This document shows positions 11,131 to 21,959 of a stretch of 64,000 nucleotides of DNA, piece by piece (the stretch's first letter is position 1; the number at the start of each line of letters is the position of its first letter). A program made the position numbers and the translations under genes. The stretch comes from Hormiphora californensis (Eukaryota; Ctenophora; Tentaculata; Cydippida; Pleurobrachiidae), in contig CM035353.1 in NCBI GenBank assembly GCA_020137815.1, positions 3,716,471 through 3,780,470 on the forward strand. Direction: 5' to 3'. Below the pieces are notes generated by a model, which was not told the DNA's origin, searched no databases, and saw only the letters and a program-made list of their open reading frames with translations.

Positions 11131-11201
11131 TAGACCTAGCGCCCGTCTTCATTTATGGGAGAAAATCAGCCGTTGCTAATAATTTATTTGGTATTTCAGC
11201 T

Positions 11202-11402
11202 ATGCGTTCTATCGTGTTTCTACTCCTGTTCTCTGCAACTGTCCTATGGAAACATTCCGTGACAGAAGGTTAGTGGTAAACTAGAACTATAGGGTCAACA
11301 CAAGAAGAGAGAGAGGGAGAGGATAGATCGAGAGCCTATAGTACGAGATAGAGCTCTATGAGTATATAGATCGCTATGCATACCGAGATGCGTCTATAGA
11401 GA

Positions 11403-11438
<36 letters not shown>

Positions 11439-11787
11439 CAGAGTGGTGGTGCACAGTTCCTATCTGGGCGTGACTGCTTGCATGATCGGGTGATCTGCTG
11501 TCACGCGTTGTGAAGGATAGAAAGCGGTTTATCTTGTTCTTCCTGTATTCAGTTCAGACCACAAGGGCTACATCACTGGGCAAGATAGTGCTGATAAACC
11601 CAACTCAGAGTTCAATCAGCGGTGCTAGGGATGCATCAAAAGCCATTGATGGGGATGTGGGAACTGAGTACCATTCTTACTTTCCAACATCATCCACTGA
11701 GGAATGGATACAGTTTGATCTGCAGGACCCATCAGTTATATCGACAGTCACCATGATCGGCCGGTAATATACACCTAGATTTACCGG

Positions 11788-11831
<44 letters not shown>

Positions 11832-12430
11832 GTAGGGTAAATAGAGGTACAGTCCGATCCCGATTAAATGGCTGCCGCCCCCCCCCCAATGTATAACGGC
11901 ACCCCGAATTAATAGCAGGATAAATTTCCCCCAAAATTTTCTTGGTAAAGAATTGTCGGATAGTGCGCTGGACCTCATTTAGCATCCCTAAACACATCAG
12001 CAAGTAAAATTAAAAATTCTAGACCCAACTTCCCACTGCACTACCGATCCTACTAATTACTACTACTAATTACTAGCACTTAGAATAAAATGACTAACCA
12101 CATTTGCCTCCTATCAGGGGAGAATCTAGTACTTTTAGTAAACAAGGATACCGTATTCTGGGGACCCAAGTGAGGATTTATAGTGTACAACAGGGCAGTT
12201 GGACCACTTGTGGAACTGTTGAGGAGCATCAATCCAACCCAGAGTACACCATTACCTGTCCCGATGACATTGTAGCAACCAAATTGTGGTTGTATGATGA
12301 CATTGTCGAAGGAAATAAAGGAGTGGTTATGATCATCAAGGAATTGATCGTTTATCGCCATCGAATGGGTAAATTGTATATATTATGTACAGGGGTGGGC
12401 ATAAAAAATGTCCGCCCTAGACTAGCATAA
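11202..12430 (+). CDS. Secreted F5/8 type C (discoidin-like) protein 1
   Basis: Exons 11202-11268 (ATG and hydrophobic signal peptide, IVFLLLFSATVLW), 11553-11763, and 12118 to either a donor at 12368 (G|GTAAAT) or a stop at 12430. Phases match (1, then 2). The domain resembles the galactose-binding-like F5/8C/fucolectin fold: KIVLINPTQ at strand 1, DASKAIDGDVGTEYHS (the calcium-loop-like region), WIQFDLQDP and VSTVTMIGR-like strands. The second half is GYRILGTQVRIY through WLYDD and KELIVY. Such domains bind glycans or lipids outside the cell. Reading to the stop gives 196 residues, with the last ~17 encoded by the terminal repeat of an adjacent MITE. Splicing at 12368 would instead need a further exon that I did not find. 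The start is 2 nt after a TTTCAG acceptor-like site. Confidence 0.78.
11794..11829. repeat. 36-nt G homopolymer in the intron of F5/8 gene 1
   Basis: Unbroken G run 31 bp after the 5' splice site at 11764, followed by a partial copy of the CAGTCGGACCCCGATTTA element family (11,840-11,915). Confidence 0.95.
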
Positions 12431-13103
12431 TTCCAGATATCGTTGAGGGCTAAAACTTGGCAGAGTTACTCTATGGAACAAATATCATCATCATTGAACA
12501 AAATTTCAGACTTTTAAGTTCATTTTTTTGATCGGAATGAACATTGTCAGTCATTCCAAAAAACATACATTTTCGGTCCAGAAGTCAAACAATTGTCTTT
12601 GGCTATCAAATTTCATGAGGGATGACGATGATGATTGGCCAATGCATGAGATCCGAGGCTCATTAACAAGTGGCCTCTTTATCCCAATGCTCTCGCATCA
12701 CATGTCGCTTTTCGATACACATCCCTCATTAGCGGCTATGATACGTGATTCTTCCCCAATAAGCCTGATTAGCAATTCAGAAAGTTGTCCATGATTCGGC
12801 GCGGTGGGGATCACATAACCTGACTAACTGACAGAAATATGATCACTGTGTGCCTTGTGGTTGTCCGTTTTTGATTTTCTTGGTAGCATCTATGAAAGAC
12901 ATTCGATAGCCAAAGACAATTCTTTGACTTCTGGACCGAAAATTCATGTTTTTTGGAATGACTGACAATGTTCATTCCGATCAAAAAATGAACTTTGAGC
13001 TAAAAGTCCGAAATTTCTATTTATTTGTTCCATAGAGTTTTAGCCCTCTACGATATCTGGAACTATGCTAGTCTAGGGCGGACATTTTTTATGCCCACCC
13101 CTG
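12390..13103. mobile_element. 714-bp MITE, TA target-site duplication (mariner-like)
   Basis: Terminal inverted repeats begin CAGGGGTGGGCATAAAAAAT and extend about 220 bp inward. The element is flanked by TA on both sides (388-389 and 104-105 of the respective kilobases). TA duplication is typical of Tc1/mariner elements. There is no transposase ORF. Confidence 0.88.
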
Positions 13104-13463
13104 TATAACTAGAAACTGGGGCGATCGTACCGATCGCAAATCTAGAGACAACTAACCCAATATAATGTGATCCGATCCTTGGGTGAGGGCGATCAGATCT
13201 TCCAATATAATGTGATCCGATCTGGAGGTCGACCGGCCTCCAAAGGAATGTGTGTGACATGTGATCCAAATGAACGGATCTGCATTATATATAGTGAAAA
13301 TAAAAACAGTGAAGTTGCACCAGGCAAAAAAATTAAAAAAACTAAACTTTATGTACAAACTTTTAGCAATGGACACTAATTGATTGTCTTGAATGCTAAA
13401 AGTAAAAACTATCCTTACCTAAGATATATGAAGAACTGCAGGGGACAAACATTACACAAAATA

Positions 13464-13528
13464 CAGGGGTGGGCAAAAAATGTCCGCCCTAGACTAGCAT
13501 GGTTCCAGATATCGTAGAGCGCTAAAAG
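13464..13528 (+). mobile_element. Solo terminus of the same MITE
   Basis: CAGGGGTGGGCAAAAAATGT through CTAGACTAGCATGGTTCCAG matches the first 65 bp of the 12,390 element and then runs into the GAAAGA satellite. Confidence 0.8.
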
Positions 13529-13538
13529 AGAAAGAGAA

Positions 13539-13573
<35 letters not shown>

Positions 13574-14310
13574 TAGAAAGAGAAAGAGAAAAGAGAAAGA
13601 GAAAGAGAAAGAGAAATGAGAAAGAGAACCAGAGAAAGAGACAAATCCAAAAAACGACCTCTCCCTCTGCCCCTACCTTCCTCGCCCTATCAATACGCCT
13701 CTCGCCTAGCTCCCGTACTACGCACACTCCCTACGCGCTCCTCGCCCCGTCTCCACTCCCTCTCCTCTCCCTCTCACCTCTCCCGACTCACCTCTCCCTC
13801 CCGCTACTCCCTCCCCCTCCCTCTCCCTCTCACCTCTCCCGCTCCCTCGCCCTCTCCTCTCCCTCCTCACTCTCTCCCTCTCCCTCTACTCTCCCTCTCC
13901 CTCTCCCTCTCCCTCCCTCTCCCTCTCCCTCTCCCGTCTCCCTCTCCCTCTCCCTCTCCCGCCTCCCCTCTCCCTCTCCCTCTCCCTCTCCTCTCCCTCT
14001 CCCTCTCCCTCTCCCCTCCCTCTCCCTCCCGCTCCCTCTCCCTCTCCCTTCCCTCCCCTCTCCCTCTCCCTCTCCCTCTCCCTCTCCCTCCCTCTCCTCT
14101 CCCTCTCCCTCTCCCCTCTCCCTCTCCCTCTCCCTCTCCACTCTCCCTCTCCCTCTCCCTCTCCCTCTCCCTCTCCCTCTCCCTCTCCCTCTCCCTCTCC
14201 CTCTCCCTCCCTCTCCCGCTCCCTCTCCCTCTCCCTCTCCTCTCCCTCTCCCTCTCCGCTCCCTCTCCCTCTCCCTCTCCCTCTCCCTAGAAAGAGAAAG
14301 AGAAAGAGAA
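13529..14310. repeat. Hexamer satellite: (AGAAAG)n, (CCCTCT)n, (AGAAAG)n
   Basis: AGAAAG units at 13,529-13,640 and 14,287-14,310 flank about 600 bp of CCCTCT-type units with occasional insertions. Long Ser/Pro/Leu or Arg/Gly/Glu open frames across it are artefacts of the hexamer. Confidence 0.97.
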
Positions 14311-14604
14311 CGAGCGCGCCCAACTTCATTGTGTCTCCCGCCTTTGAGATGCTAGATAAGTAGTTAAGTTGGTTAGCAAGCTGTCATGTGAGTTAGCTAA
14401 CTCTAAGCTATGTGAGAAGTATACTGACAGCTAGATCGTATGCATCTCACATTAAATTATGACCAAGCCTTGATCCTGTTGGCAGTGACAATGTCACTGA
14501 CATGTGAAACGGTAGGGCAGGGAAACTCAGCATTATGAATACATAATGCAATAATTCTTGTTGTTTACCGGAGCTCTACTCTGACTAAGGCAAAGGGCTC
14601 CCTG
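14311..14604. other. No gene recognised
   Basis: Unique-looking non-coding stretch ending in AAAGGGCTCCCT, the left target-site duplication of the next element. Confidence 0.5.
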
Positions 14605-15907
14605 GAGGGTGAGATTCCTTCCCACGCCCTTGAGATGCAGGCCGCGGCTAATGTCTATTTTTTAGATAGCAATAGTGTCCTACAGACCAGGCAGGGAATC
14701 TTCAGGGGTGACCCGGCATACCCCGGGGTAAACCATGAAGCTCTTGAACTGCCTGGAGCATCTCACATACCACTCCAAGGAAACAGAGCTGCCCTCCTTG
14801 GGTGGTGTGTTTTTCTCTCTTCCTTTCTCTAATCCGCTCATGACTCATCTCTCTCTGAATAGAGATACCCCCGGCCGGTATTACACCATCTCCCCAGCCT
14901 TGTGCACTGCCGCACTGGGCCAAAGTAGATGGCTAAATACCGGCCAAAACCCGTCCTCCAGCAAAAGTCCAGGCTGGAGGAGGTCTAATCTCAACTGGCC
15001 CCCCTCTACCTTCTGTCCACCTAGCCTCTGGACAGGTATAAAAGGTCTAACAAGCTAGGTCATAACTGGTTAGCTACCACCGACTCTCGGCAAAATTCCC
15101 ACGCCGAGGTCGAGATAAACTCAAGGGGTGTTTCCGTAGCCCAACAGGGAGAAACTACACTAACCAGTAGCCTCGCTACTACCTACGCTTCTTCAAAAGT
15201 CCATGAGAAGCGTAGGAGATTCCCAAATGGCGATTACCCCCCAAACGATGAAGGTAACAAACCAACATCATCACTCTCTACCAACAAACAAGCCTCCACA
15301 AAAACCTGATCAACAAACAGAACAAACCACTATCCCATGCTACAAAACAAATTTCTATGAGTGACGCACATAGATACCTAACCCACTAAACATTTCACAT
15401 GCCAGAGTTCCGTTAATTGGGAAGGAAACTGCCCTAACTACCCCATGAACGGCCGGACGCTGCATCTGCATCACGAACAAAAAGTGATGTTCCATGAACC
15501 CACATGGAGTACTGATTACAAATCAGAGGTTGGCAGCGCAAAATCTACAAAGGTGCCATAGTCAATGGAGCGTCCGAATTGTCCTAGCCAAGGCCACATC
15601 TAGAGCGATCAATGCTGAGATGCCACTCACCAAGGGTCGCTGGAGATATCCGAGACTGGCACAATGTGAAAACAGTGCTGGTGCGGTCCTCTTCATGGGA
15701 CCTGTTAAGATAGTTATGGGAGACGATTCCACCCTTATCTCCAAAACCATGGACATAAAACGGAGGAAGAAAACTCTCCCGGGGGAAAGAGGAAACTCTG
15801 GAACCTGAGCTCCGTCCTTCTCGGGCGTGAGGAACTGGCTGCCGGACGGGATAAAATCACAAGTAGAGGATTGGAAGCGGAGGCGCATACAACAACAACA
15901 ACAACAA
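14605..15907 (+). mobile_element. Non-LTR-type retroelement insertion with (CAA)n tail
   Basis: Begins GGAGGGTGAGATTCC and ends in (ACA)n/(CAA)n at about 15,889-15,907. AAAGGGCTCCCT occurs immediately left (14,593-14,604) and again right at the tail (from 15,908), a 12-bp target-site duplication. An A-rich simple tail plus a long variable duplication is the usual signature of target-primed reverse transcription. A 104-codon frame at 15,494 has no recognisable reverse transcriptase or endonuclease motif, so this is a short or non-autonomous member. Confidence 0.65.
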
Positions 15908-16260
15908 CAAAGGGCTCCCTAATGGACTACTCTGTAGACTGAGGATGGTCCTCTCACACGACACACAGGAACATTCTACATAGTTCCTAACCTCATAGTC
16001 CATTAAAAGCTCAATTCTACCATATCGGATAGTAAAAAATACGTATCCTAGGTCCGGTATTATAGTTTAACTTACTCAATGTAAATATGTGATCCGTCAA
16101 AGAATTCATCGACAATTTAGCTAGGCTGATACTTGAAAGCATGCTGAATCGGATGTAAAATTAAATCATTTTAACAGAAACTCGTCACACAATTAAGAAT
16201 TCATTAAATCTGAAATAGAGTTGTTTAGTTATTCACTGTCTTATTTCCGTTCTTATATTT
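15908..16260. other. 3' flank of the SMP/C2 gene
   Basis: AT-rich sequence downstream (minus strand) of the stop codon at 16,261. Part of it is duplicated at 3,017-3,165. Confidence 0.5.
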
Positions 16261-19200
16261 CTATACAAGTGGCACCGATCTGAAGACAACAGAAACATAA
16301 AGATCCGTTTCACCTTCCGACTTTTTAGTCAGACGAAGGGGCCTGTTTACCATTCGTACAGAATCCTGAAAATATCATGTTTTTAAACTATTATACCAAA
16401 AGTAATATGCTACTTATATGTATTTCACTTCATACATCATCAATACAATGTAGCTGCTTGGTCGCGGGGGAGGGACACATTTAAAGAATGGTCGAGTTGC
16501 AACTATGGGATCAATTCCGGTCTGGAGGTTGTAGATATGTAATGTAATTGAGAGTTTGCTGATATATTGCACCTATATACTATTTATAGCCCACGTACCG
16601 GCCCGAGGGTGAGTTTGAAACTTCCAATCGGATCATCACTATTGGGAAACACATCGGCATCATCAACTTTGAATATCAGCTCAGAACCGGTGAACCCGGA
16701 AGTCAATATCTCAATCCGTTCATTGAAAATTGGGTTGCTGTCGTTAGGAATTTCTTTTGTCTTTAAAACCTGCAATATAGATCAGTTTATAGAAAGGCAA
16801 TATCGGGTGACCGCGGTATTAATCGGGACCCGGTAAATCGGAGTCTGACTGTATAGTAGTGTCTGACTGTGGTCTGGAAACCCCTACTGCACGGAGCTTT
16901 TCTGAATCACCTCTTCGAGACGAATCCAACGCAAACAGAATTAGCTTTCTATAGTCTAATTTTAAATAACTGTCGTTTTTTAGAGTCTTCAATTTTCTTA
17001 AAATGACCGGTTGTTGATGAGCTGGAGACTTAAAATTTGGAGGTTACGAAGATCTTGCTAAGTTCTTACGAACCTCCTCTATCTTATCAGGAACCGGAGA
17101 TATGACAAATTTTGTTATTTTTGAGAAACGACAGTTACTTAAAATCCGACTATATCTTATCGGGAAGTTTGGGCTTGAGCTCCTTCAATTCTAGTCATTT
17201 TTCGGTGCGCAGGCCAATCAGAGGCCTGAGGCCTTTATTTCGAAATCCAGACCTTTGATTGGCTCGCTCACCGAAAAAATGATCAAAAATGAAGGGGCCC
17301 AAGCCCAAACTTCCCGATAAGATAGAAAGCTTATTCCGGTTGCGTTGGATTCGTCTCGAAAAGGTGATTCAGAAAAGCTCCGTGCAGTAGGGGGTTTCCA
17401 GACCACAGTCAGACCCTACTGTAACAGTGCTGCTTGTAGTCAAATTACCGTAATGAAAATACAGTAAGGAGACGCGCACGGTGCATAACGCGCGGCAAAA
17501 AGTTCATGTGTCAGCACGTACTAGCGCCCTGATTGGTCACGGTTGCGCGTCGTCTTACTGTATCTTCGTTTTCCATTACCGTTTTCCCACTACAAGCGAC
17601 CGTGTATAGCTAGTCGGACGAAAATTTTTTAAAGGTTCATCTGACGAAGATCATCATTACACAGTTTCTTCAGTATACCTCACCCAGGAACCGACCGACA
17701 CAAGTAAACAACCAATCAGAACTGGTTATTTAGGTCACGTGACTGGTTATCAGCCAATCAGGGACCAGTATTTCCTGATTCGGTCGGTTCCTGACCTCAC
17801 CTCTTTCCCGTTATAGTAGACAGTCACAAAGGGGTCCGATTTAGAGGAGGTATCTTTCGTAGGGACACCCGTGGCACCGTGCACGTGTACATACAAAACA
17901 CCTAGGATATTATACAGAGGGAAAATTACAGTTTCTAGTTTAATCAATTGAATAGACCCTTAATCAATCAATTTTGGCAGAGCTGATTTTGAGTAGTACC
18001 AGTGTTAAGATTTTGGTTGGTTCCATCGCAGCCCGTAAATGTTGTTTTGTAGTCTGATACTGCTGAACCTTCTTGCTTTAGTGCTATTAGAGGCAGTAGG
18101 TATGCCTTAATTTCTACCTCTACCTACAATACATAATCAATTAATATTTTATAGAAATACTATAAATATTCATTGGTTAGTCATGATGGCGATTTAGATT
18201 GATTATAGCATGATATAGATATAGGTTATTATTGCCTAGCTAGACTCTGTTTCGTGCGCCCCGCCCGCGAAACACAAAAGTAAAGAAGGGTTAGAACATA
18301 ACAAGGATATTAATTAGAATTGTACCTTGACATTCTGCTCATCGTTCTCGAAAGATTCGTAGATCGATGGAAGAGAGAACTCCATGTCAGACAGATCAAC
18401 CTTCAAAGCAGCATACTGGATGTCTTTGAAAATAAGCCGGCTTTTCCAAACTCGGGCAACCAGCTGAAAAGAGAGAAAAATTAAGATAACAAAGATAACA
18501 AAGAAATATAGAAATCAAATTGATAACTAATTGATAACTAATTTATATCTTAAGTTGATAACTAATTGCTATAATTACTTCTTGATCATCGAATGAGGAG
18601 ACGGTACTGTTGTGAGTAAAGGTACGGGGATCAGCCCGTAAATCGAATGATTCAGTTTTTTCTTGCCCTTCCACATCAACCGATACTTCCAAATCAGTCT
18701 TATCTGCAAGGAGAGAGATTAATTATTAAAACTATCTTTAGGGCTGTTTAAAAGTGATACCAATCGGTTCGTGAACTTATCAGCTCTACATTAGATATAG
18801 ATAGAGATTCTATAAACACCGTGCAGCGCACCTCGATTATTATTATACCAGCTGTTTTCCCCGTCATAGAGTCGACAGTTATAAACCACCCGCCTGCTGA
18901 TATTTGTAGACTGCGGGAAATATCAGCAGGGGGTATACTGTCATCGTATATCAGATAATTCATCCCTCTCCTTTCAGTGCCCATTCACACCTTTCATAAT
19001 TCCCGGGGTCGGTTTATAACAGATACCCCCGGCTAGTAAAGTGATGAAATTTGATAATTCCCTACGGTGATTATCACATGTTATTCCCCTCGTCGCTTCG
19101 CTCCTCGTGGATAACGATATTGATGTACCAGCCTGTCAAGCTGGTATATCAGATCTCATCCCTCTACTATAGCCGCGGTATATTATAAATCGAGGCAATA

Positions 19201-21068
19201 TTGATTCCACTATAATCTAATACAGTCGGATCCCGATTTAACGGGTCATACTCGGGGGAAAGGGTCCGATAAATCGGGGCCCGATTGCCTATACTACCTG
19301 TGGTGTCCTCTCTAATCCTCGTGAGTTTGATGACAGTAGTTATCACCCCTGCCATGAGCTCACTGTCACGAGGCATCATGACCACCTCCACCCCTCTACC
19401 TGCTCCCAGTCCGCTTGTGTCAAGGTACAACCGACCAGGATACACCAATTCTGTAGAAATTAGGAGTAATTATGATATTAATTGATTAATTAATTAACTA
19501 ATTAACTTCATCCAGAACTAGTTGGCAAAATTGAGACAAGGTTTACTTACGTTGAACAATGATATTCTCGATCGCGTTTGCTATCAGCTTATCAACTCCA
19601 AGGGTATCAATGTCGATCAAATCCAGCAGTTCAACATTAAACTTCAAATCGGGCCTTTCTGTCATAGTGACGCACACACTTTTGATGCCAGGGAAGGGAA
19701 CCTTGTCGGAGAAAAGGGCCGTGATTCGGACTGAAGCGTGAATTCCTATCTTCTGGAGGGCGGCAGTCATCTTGGGAAGCAGGGATATGTCAATACCCAT
19801 CTTGAACTCAAAGTCAGGGGCGTCAATTGAGAAAATGGCATCAATGATAATCTTTTTTTGTTTCCCCGACACCATCCTGCAGTTAGGCTCCACCACTTTA
19901 GTTTTTATCCCCTAGGCAAACAAAATATCACGTTATAATGAATATTGATTGAATTTGAATGTACGGTCTTCCTGGAGCGTCTGAAGTAACACGTTCTGTA
20001 TAAACTGATTGGTGGGTGGCCTTGCTACGGTGGAGTGGTCGACGTACTGGGGTGCAAGGTGGAAATGTGTATGACGCAGTGCGGCCTCTACTACTTTCGG
20101 ATAGGGAATCCTCCAGACGCAGCAATCACAAACAAACAAACAAACAAACAATGAATATTTAATTGCTCCTGAAGATATACATAATATGAAAGCATGCGAT
20201 AGGAATGTATCGGTCAATGTAAATTAATTCCGTTTAGTTTACCTTAATCTTCGGAGTATCTGAACCAAAGGTGCATTCCTCTAGCGTGATCTTTTCTGAA
20301 AGGACGATAGGATGAGGGTTTAACTTTATGTCATGTATATTTGCTTATCAAATATGTTCTTTCTCGCGGCACTGCACAACCCGTTTTAGTTCTCAGATGC
20401 CGGATGGGCGCTGCCAGAAAAGTAATTTCCATGATCAATAATCATCATATATGCATATTATAATTATAAATTATCATATTCAATTCAATGAATGTATAAT
20501 TGTATTGTTGGTATAAAAGTGTAAATTTACCGATAATGGCTGGTGTTGCTTTGTTCAATTCCCTTTCCAGTACTTTTTTAACTTCCTCGTGAACCTGTTA
20601 TAAGGGATCACGTATCGTTATTAATTATAATTATTAATTAACTAATTAATTAGTTGATTTATACAAATTACAAACGCATACCTTTTCATTGTTAACACTA
20701 TACCACGATGAAATTATGTCATTTAGCCAGGACATATCTGCATATCCCTCTTGGTCCGTTGTAATGGCAGACATATCACACCCCTCCACCTTCTAATAAA
20801 AAGTACATTTATACCACGTAATTTTATATTATATTTATATTACCTATCAATATTTACTTCACACTTAATTCACAAAATTACTTCACACATAATGTGGTAA
20901 TAATTTTACAAAGCGTTTCATGATTGGTTAAATTACGGATCGAAATGACGAAATAATCACTGATATTGATTTAGTGATAGTTGGGATCATCAGAGTACTG
21001 TATCATATCTATACCTCGAGAAATGCAAAGCCATGACAGAGAATAAGAAACGACAGCACAAGAACCAT
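16261..21068 (-). CDS. SMP + C2 domain protein (extended-synaptotagmin/tricalbin-like)
   Basis: Eleven exons (minus): 21068-21015, 20792-20682, 20594-20531, 20295-20243, 19911-19551, 18703-18579, 18463-18326, 18123-18000, 17901-17801, 16769-16599, 16365-16261; all phases agree, giving 468 residues. Residues 1-17 are one hydrophobic N-terminal segment (signal anchor or signal peptide). Residues ~40-215 form an SMP domain, the lipid-transfer tube of membrane-contact-site proteins, starting MSWLNDIISSW and including KVPFPGIKSV. Residues ~216-343 look like a divergent C2 sandwich. Residues ~345-468 are a clear C2 with both calcium loops: D360 and D366 (SKSDPF), then D413, D414, D416, D422 and D423, plus NPIFNE. 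The family tethers ER to plasma membrane and moves lipids. The protein is shorter than E-Syts, which have a hairpin anchor and 3-5 C2s; C2CD2L/TMEM24-like is an alternative. The 18,000 donor (GTACTA) is the weakest border. Confidence 0.84.
16970..17160. repeat. Diverged relative of the 40,987-41,208 palindrome
   Basis: GGAGGTTACGAAGATCTTGC, TCTTATCAGGAACCGGAGAT and AAATTTTGTTATTT are shared with the complete element at 40,987-41,208, but the termini have decayed. It lies in an intron of the SMP/C2 gene and is followed by further imperfect inverted sequence to about 17,400. Confidence 0.65.
17425..17604 (+). mobile_element. 180-bp MITE (family CAGTGCTGCTTGTAGT), copy 1
   Basis: Begins CAGTGCTGCTTGTAGTC and ends CACTACAAGCGACCGTG, imperfect inverted ends. 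Two other copies lie at 40,065-40,246 and, inverted, at 45,359-45,539. This copy sits in the last-but-one C2 intron of the SMP/C2 gene. Confidence 0.85.
17685..17793 (+). mobile_element. 109-bp hAT-type MITE inserted at a splice donor
   Basis: CAGGAACCGACCGA...TCGGTCGGTTCCTG, with a central TCACGTGAC. It is flanked by the 8-bp direct repeat ACCTCACC (17,677-17,684 and 17,794-17,801). An 8-bp duplication and CAG-type ends fit hAT elements. The right duplication contains the last exon base and the GTGAGG donor of SMP/C2 exon 9. Other copies: 24,584, 37,417, 49,643, 52,712. Confidence 0.9.
19205..19290. mobile_element. Fragment of the CAGTCGGACCCCGATTTA family
   Basis: ACAGTCGGATCCCGATTTAAC followed by CGATAAATCGGGGCCC, a partial member of the TA-flanked family seen complete at 27,796, 28,486 and 47,923. 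Located in a ~0.85 kb intron of the SMP/C2 gene. Confidence 0.7.
19965..20150 (+). mobile_element. SINE-like element with (CAAA)n tail, copy 1
   Basis: CGGTCTTCCTGGAGCGTCTG through a (CAAA)n tail, about 180 bp, matches 32,145-32,325 at roughly 85% by eye. A 3' simple-repeat tail and shared fixed 5' end suggest a SINE. No convincing pol III boxes are visible. Confidence 0.7.
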
Positions 21069-21959
21069 GGTACGAAATATATTTGGGTTAAATTACACCC
21101 GAAAACATGAGATATAACTAAAATTCGAGCTGCCGAGAAGCTGTAGGTTCTGCGTGTTGCAAAGGTGCCAGGTGATAAGATTAGTTGATACACATTACAC
21201 GCAGAAATTTAAACTTATATCGGTCATAAAAGATCAGATTGTGCAACTTAATCAATATCCAGCTCCTGGAATAGTCCATCAAGATCCGTTCGTAGCCCGG
21301 GCCTGTCCCTAACTAAAACCAAGCTGTTACCTTGAAATATTATTTAATACATCAAATAAATTATAGATCAGTTTGACACCTGCACCTCGCAAAGTGCAAC
21401 AGCTGTGTACAATTTAAATGTAGTGTATTGGCCGAGACATGTGCCCCCATTCTTGTACTCATAAAACAAATGCTGTGAGATCTCATGGTGTACCTATGTG
21501 TAAGCTCATTATAAGCCCCACAAAAAATAAAATATGTTTTCGAGTAGCTCTCACACAACGTAAAATTTCGATGAACTTGAAGCCTGATCGAGAAATGAGG
21601 CTGATCGTCATAAAAATTTGGTCCATTTCTTTTCATCGATGTCATCGATTCGATGGTTGAGACATATACATTATATATACAGTATATATTATGAGACGGC
21701 ACATCTGAAATTGACATCTAGATTCTAGCTGCAGCTGTTAATACATTATCACTGCATATAGATCTTGTTGTTACTCAACAATGCATATAGATATTGTTGT
21801 TCTGTGTTCATGTTATATAGATCTGCTTTGCAAAAGGGCACAGTACAGTGTGGGCAATGGGCATCAACGAGTACTGCACCCAAGTGGTGAATAACATTTG
21901 GAGCAACAGTGTACTGCACTGTATATAGAACAATGCAGAGCTACATGTACTGGAATGTA
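21069..21959. other. Upstream region of the SMP/C2 gene; no other gene seen
   Basis: AT-rich, probably including the promoter and 5' untranslated region of the minus-strand SMP/C2 gene. No TATA or other element can be assigned with confidence. Confidence 0.4.

Noticed and set aside
11510-11557. An alternative ATG-type start directly upstream of the F5/8 exon of gene 1
   Set aside because: A separate upstream exon (11,202-11,268) encodes a better signal peptide and joins in the correct phase.
13616-14329. Open frames of 103-224 codons on both strands
   Set aside because: They are translations of hexamer satellite DNA (Ser/Pro/Leu or Arg/Gly/Glu repeats).
15494-15808. 104-codon frame in the retroelement as a coding gene
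   Set aside because: No reverse transcriptase, endonuclease or gag motif; it lies inside an insertion with target-site duplication.
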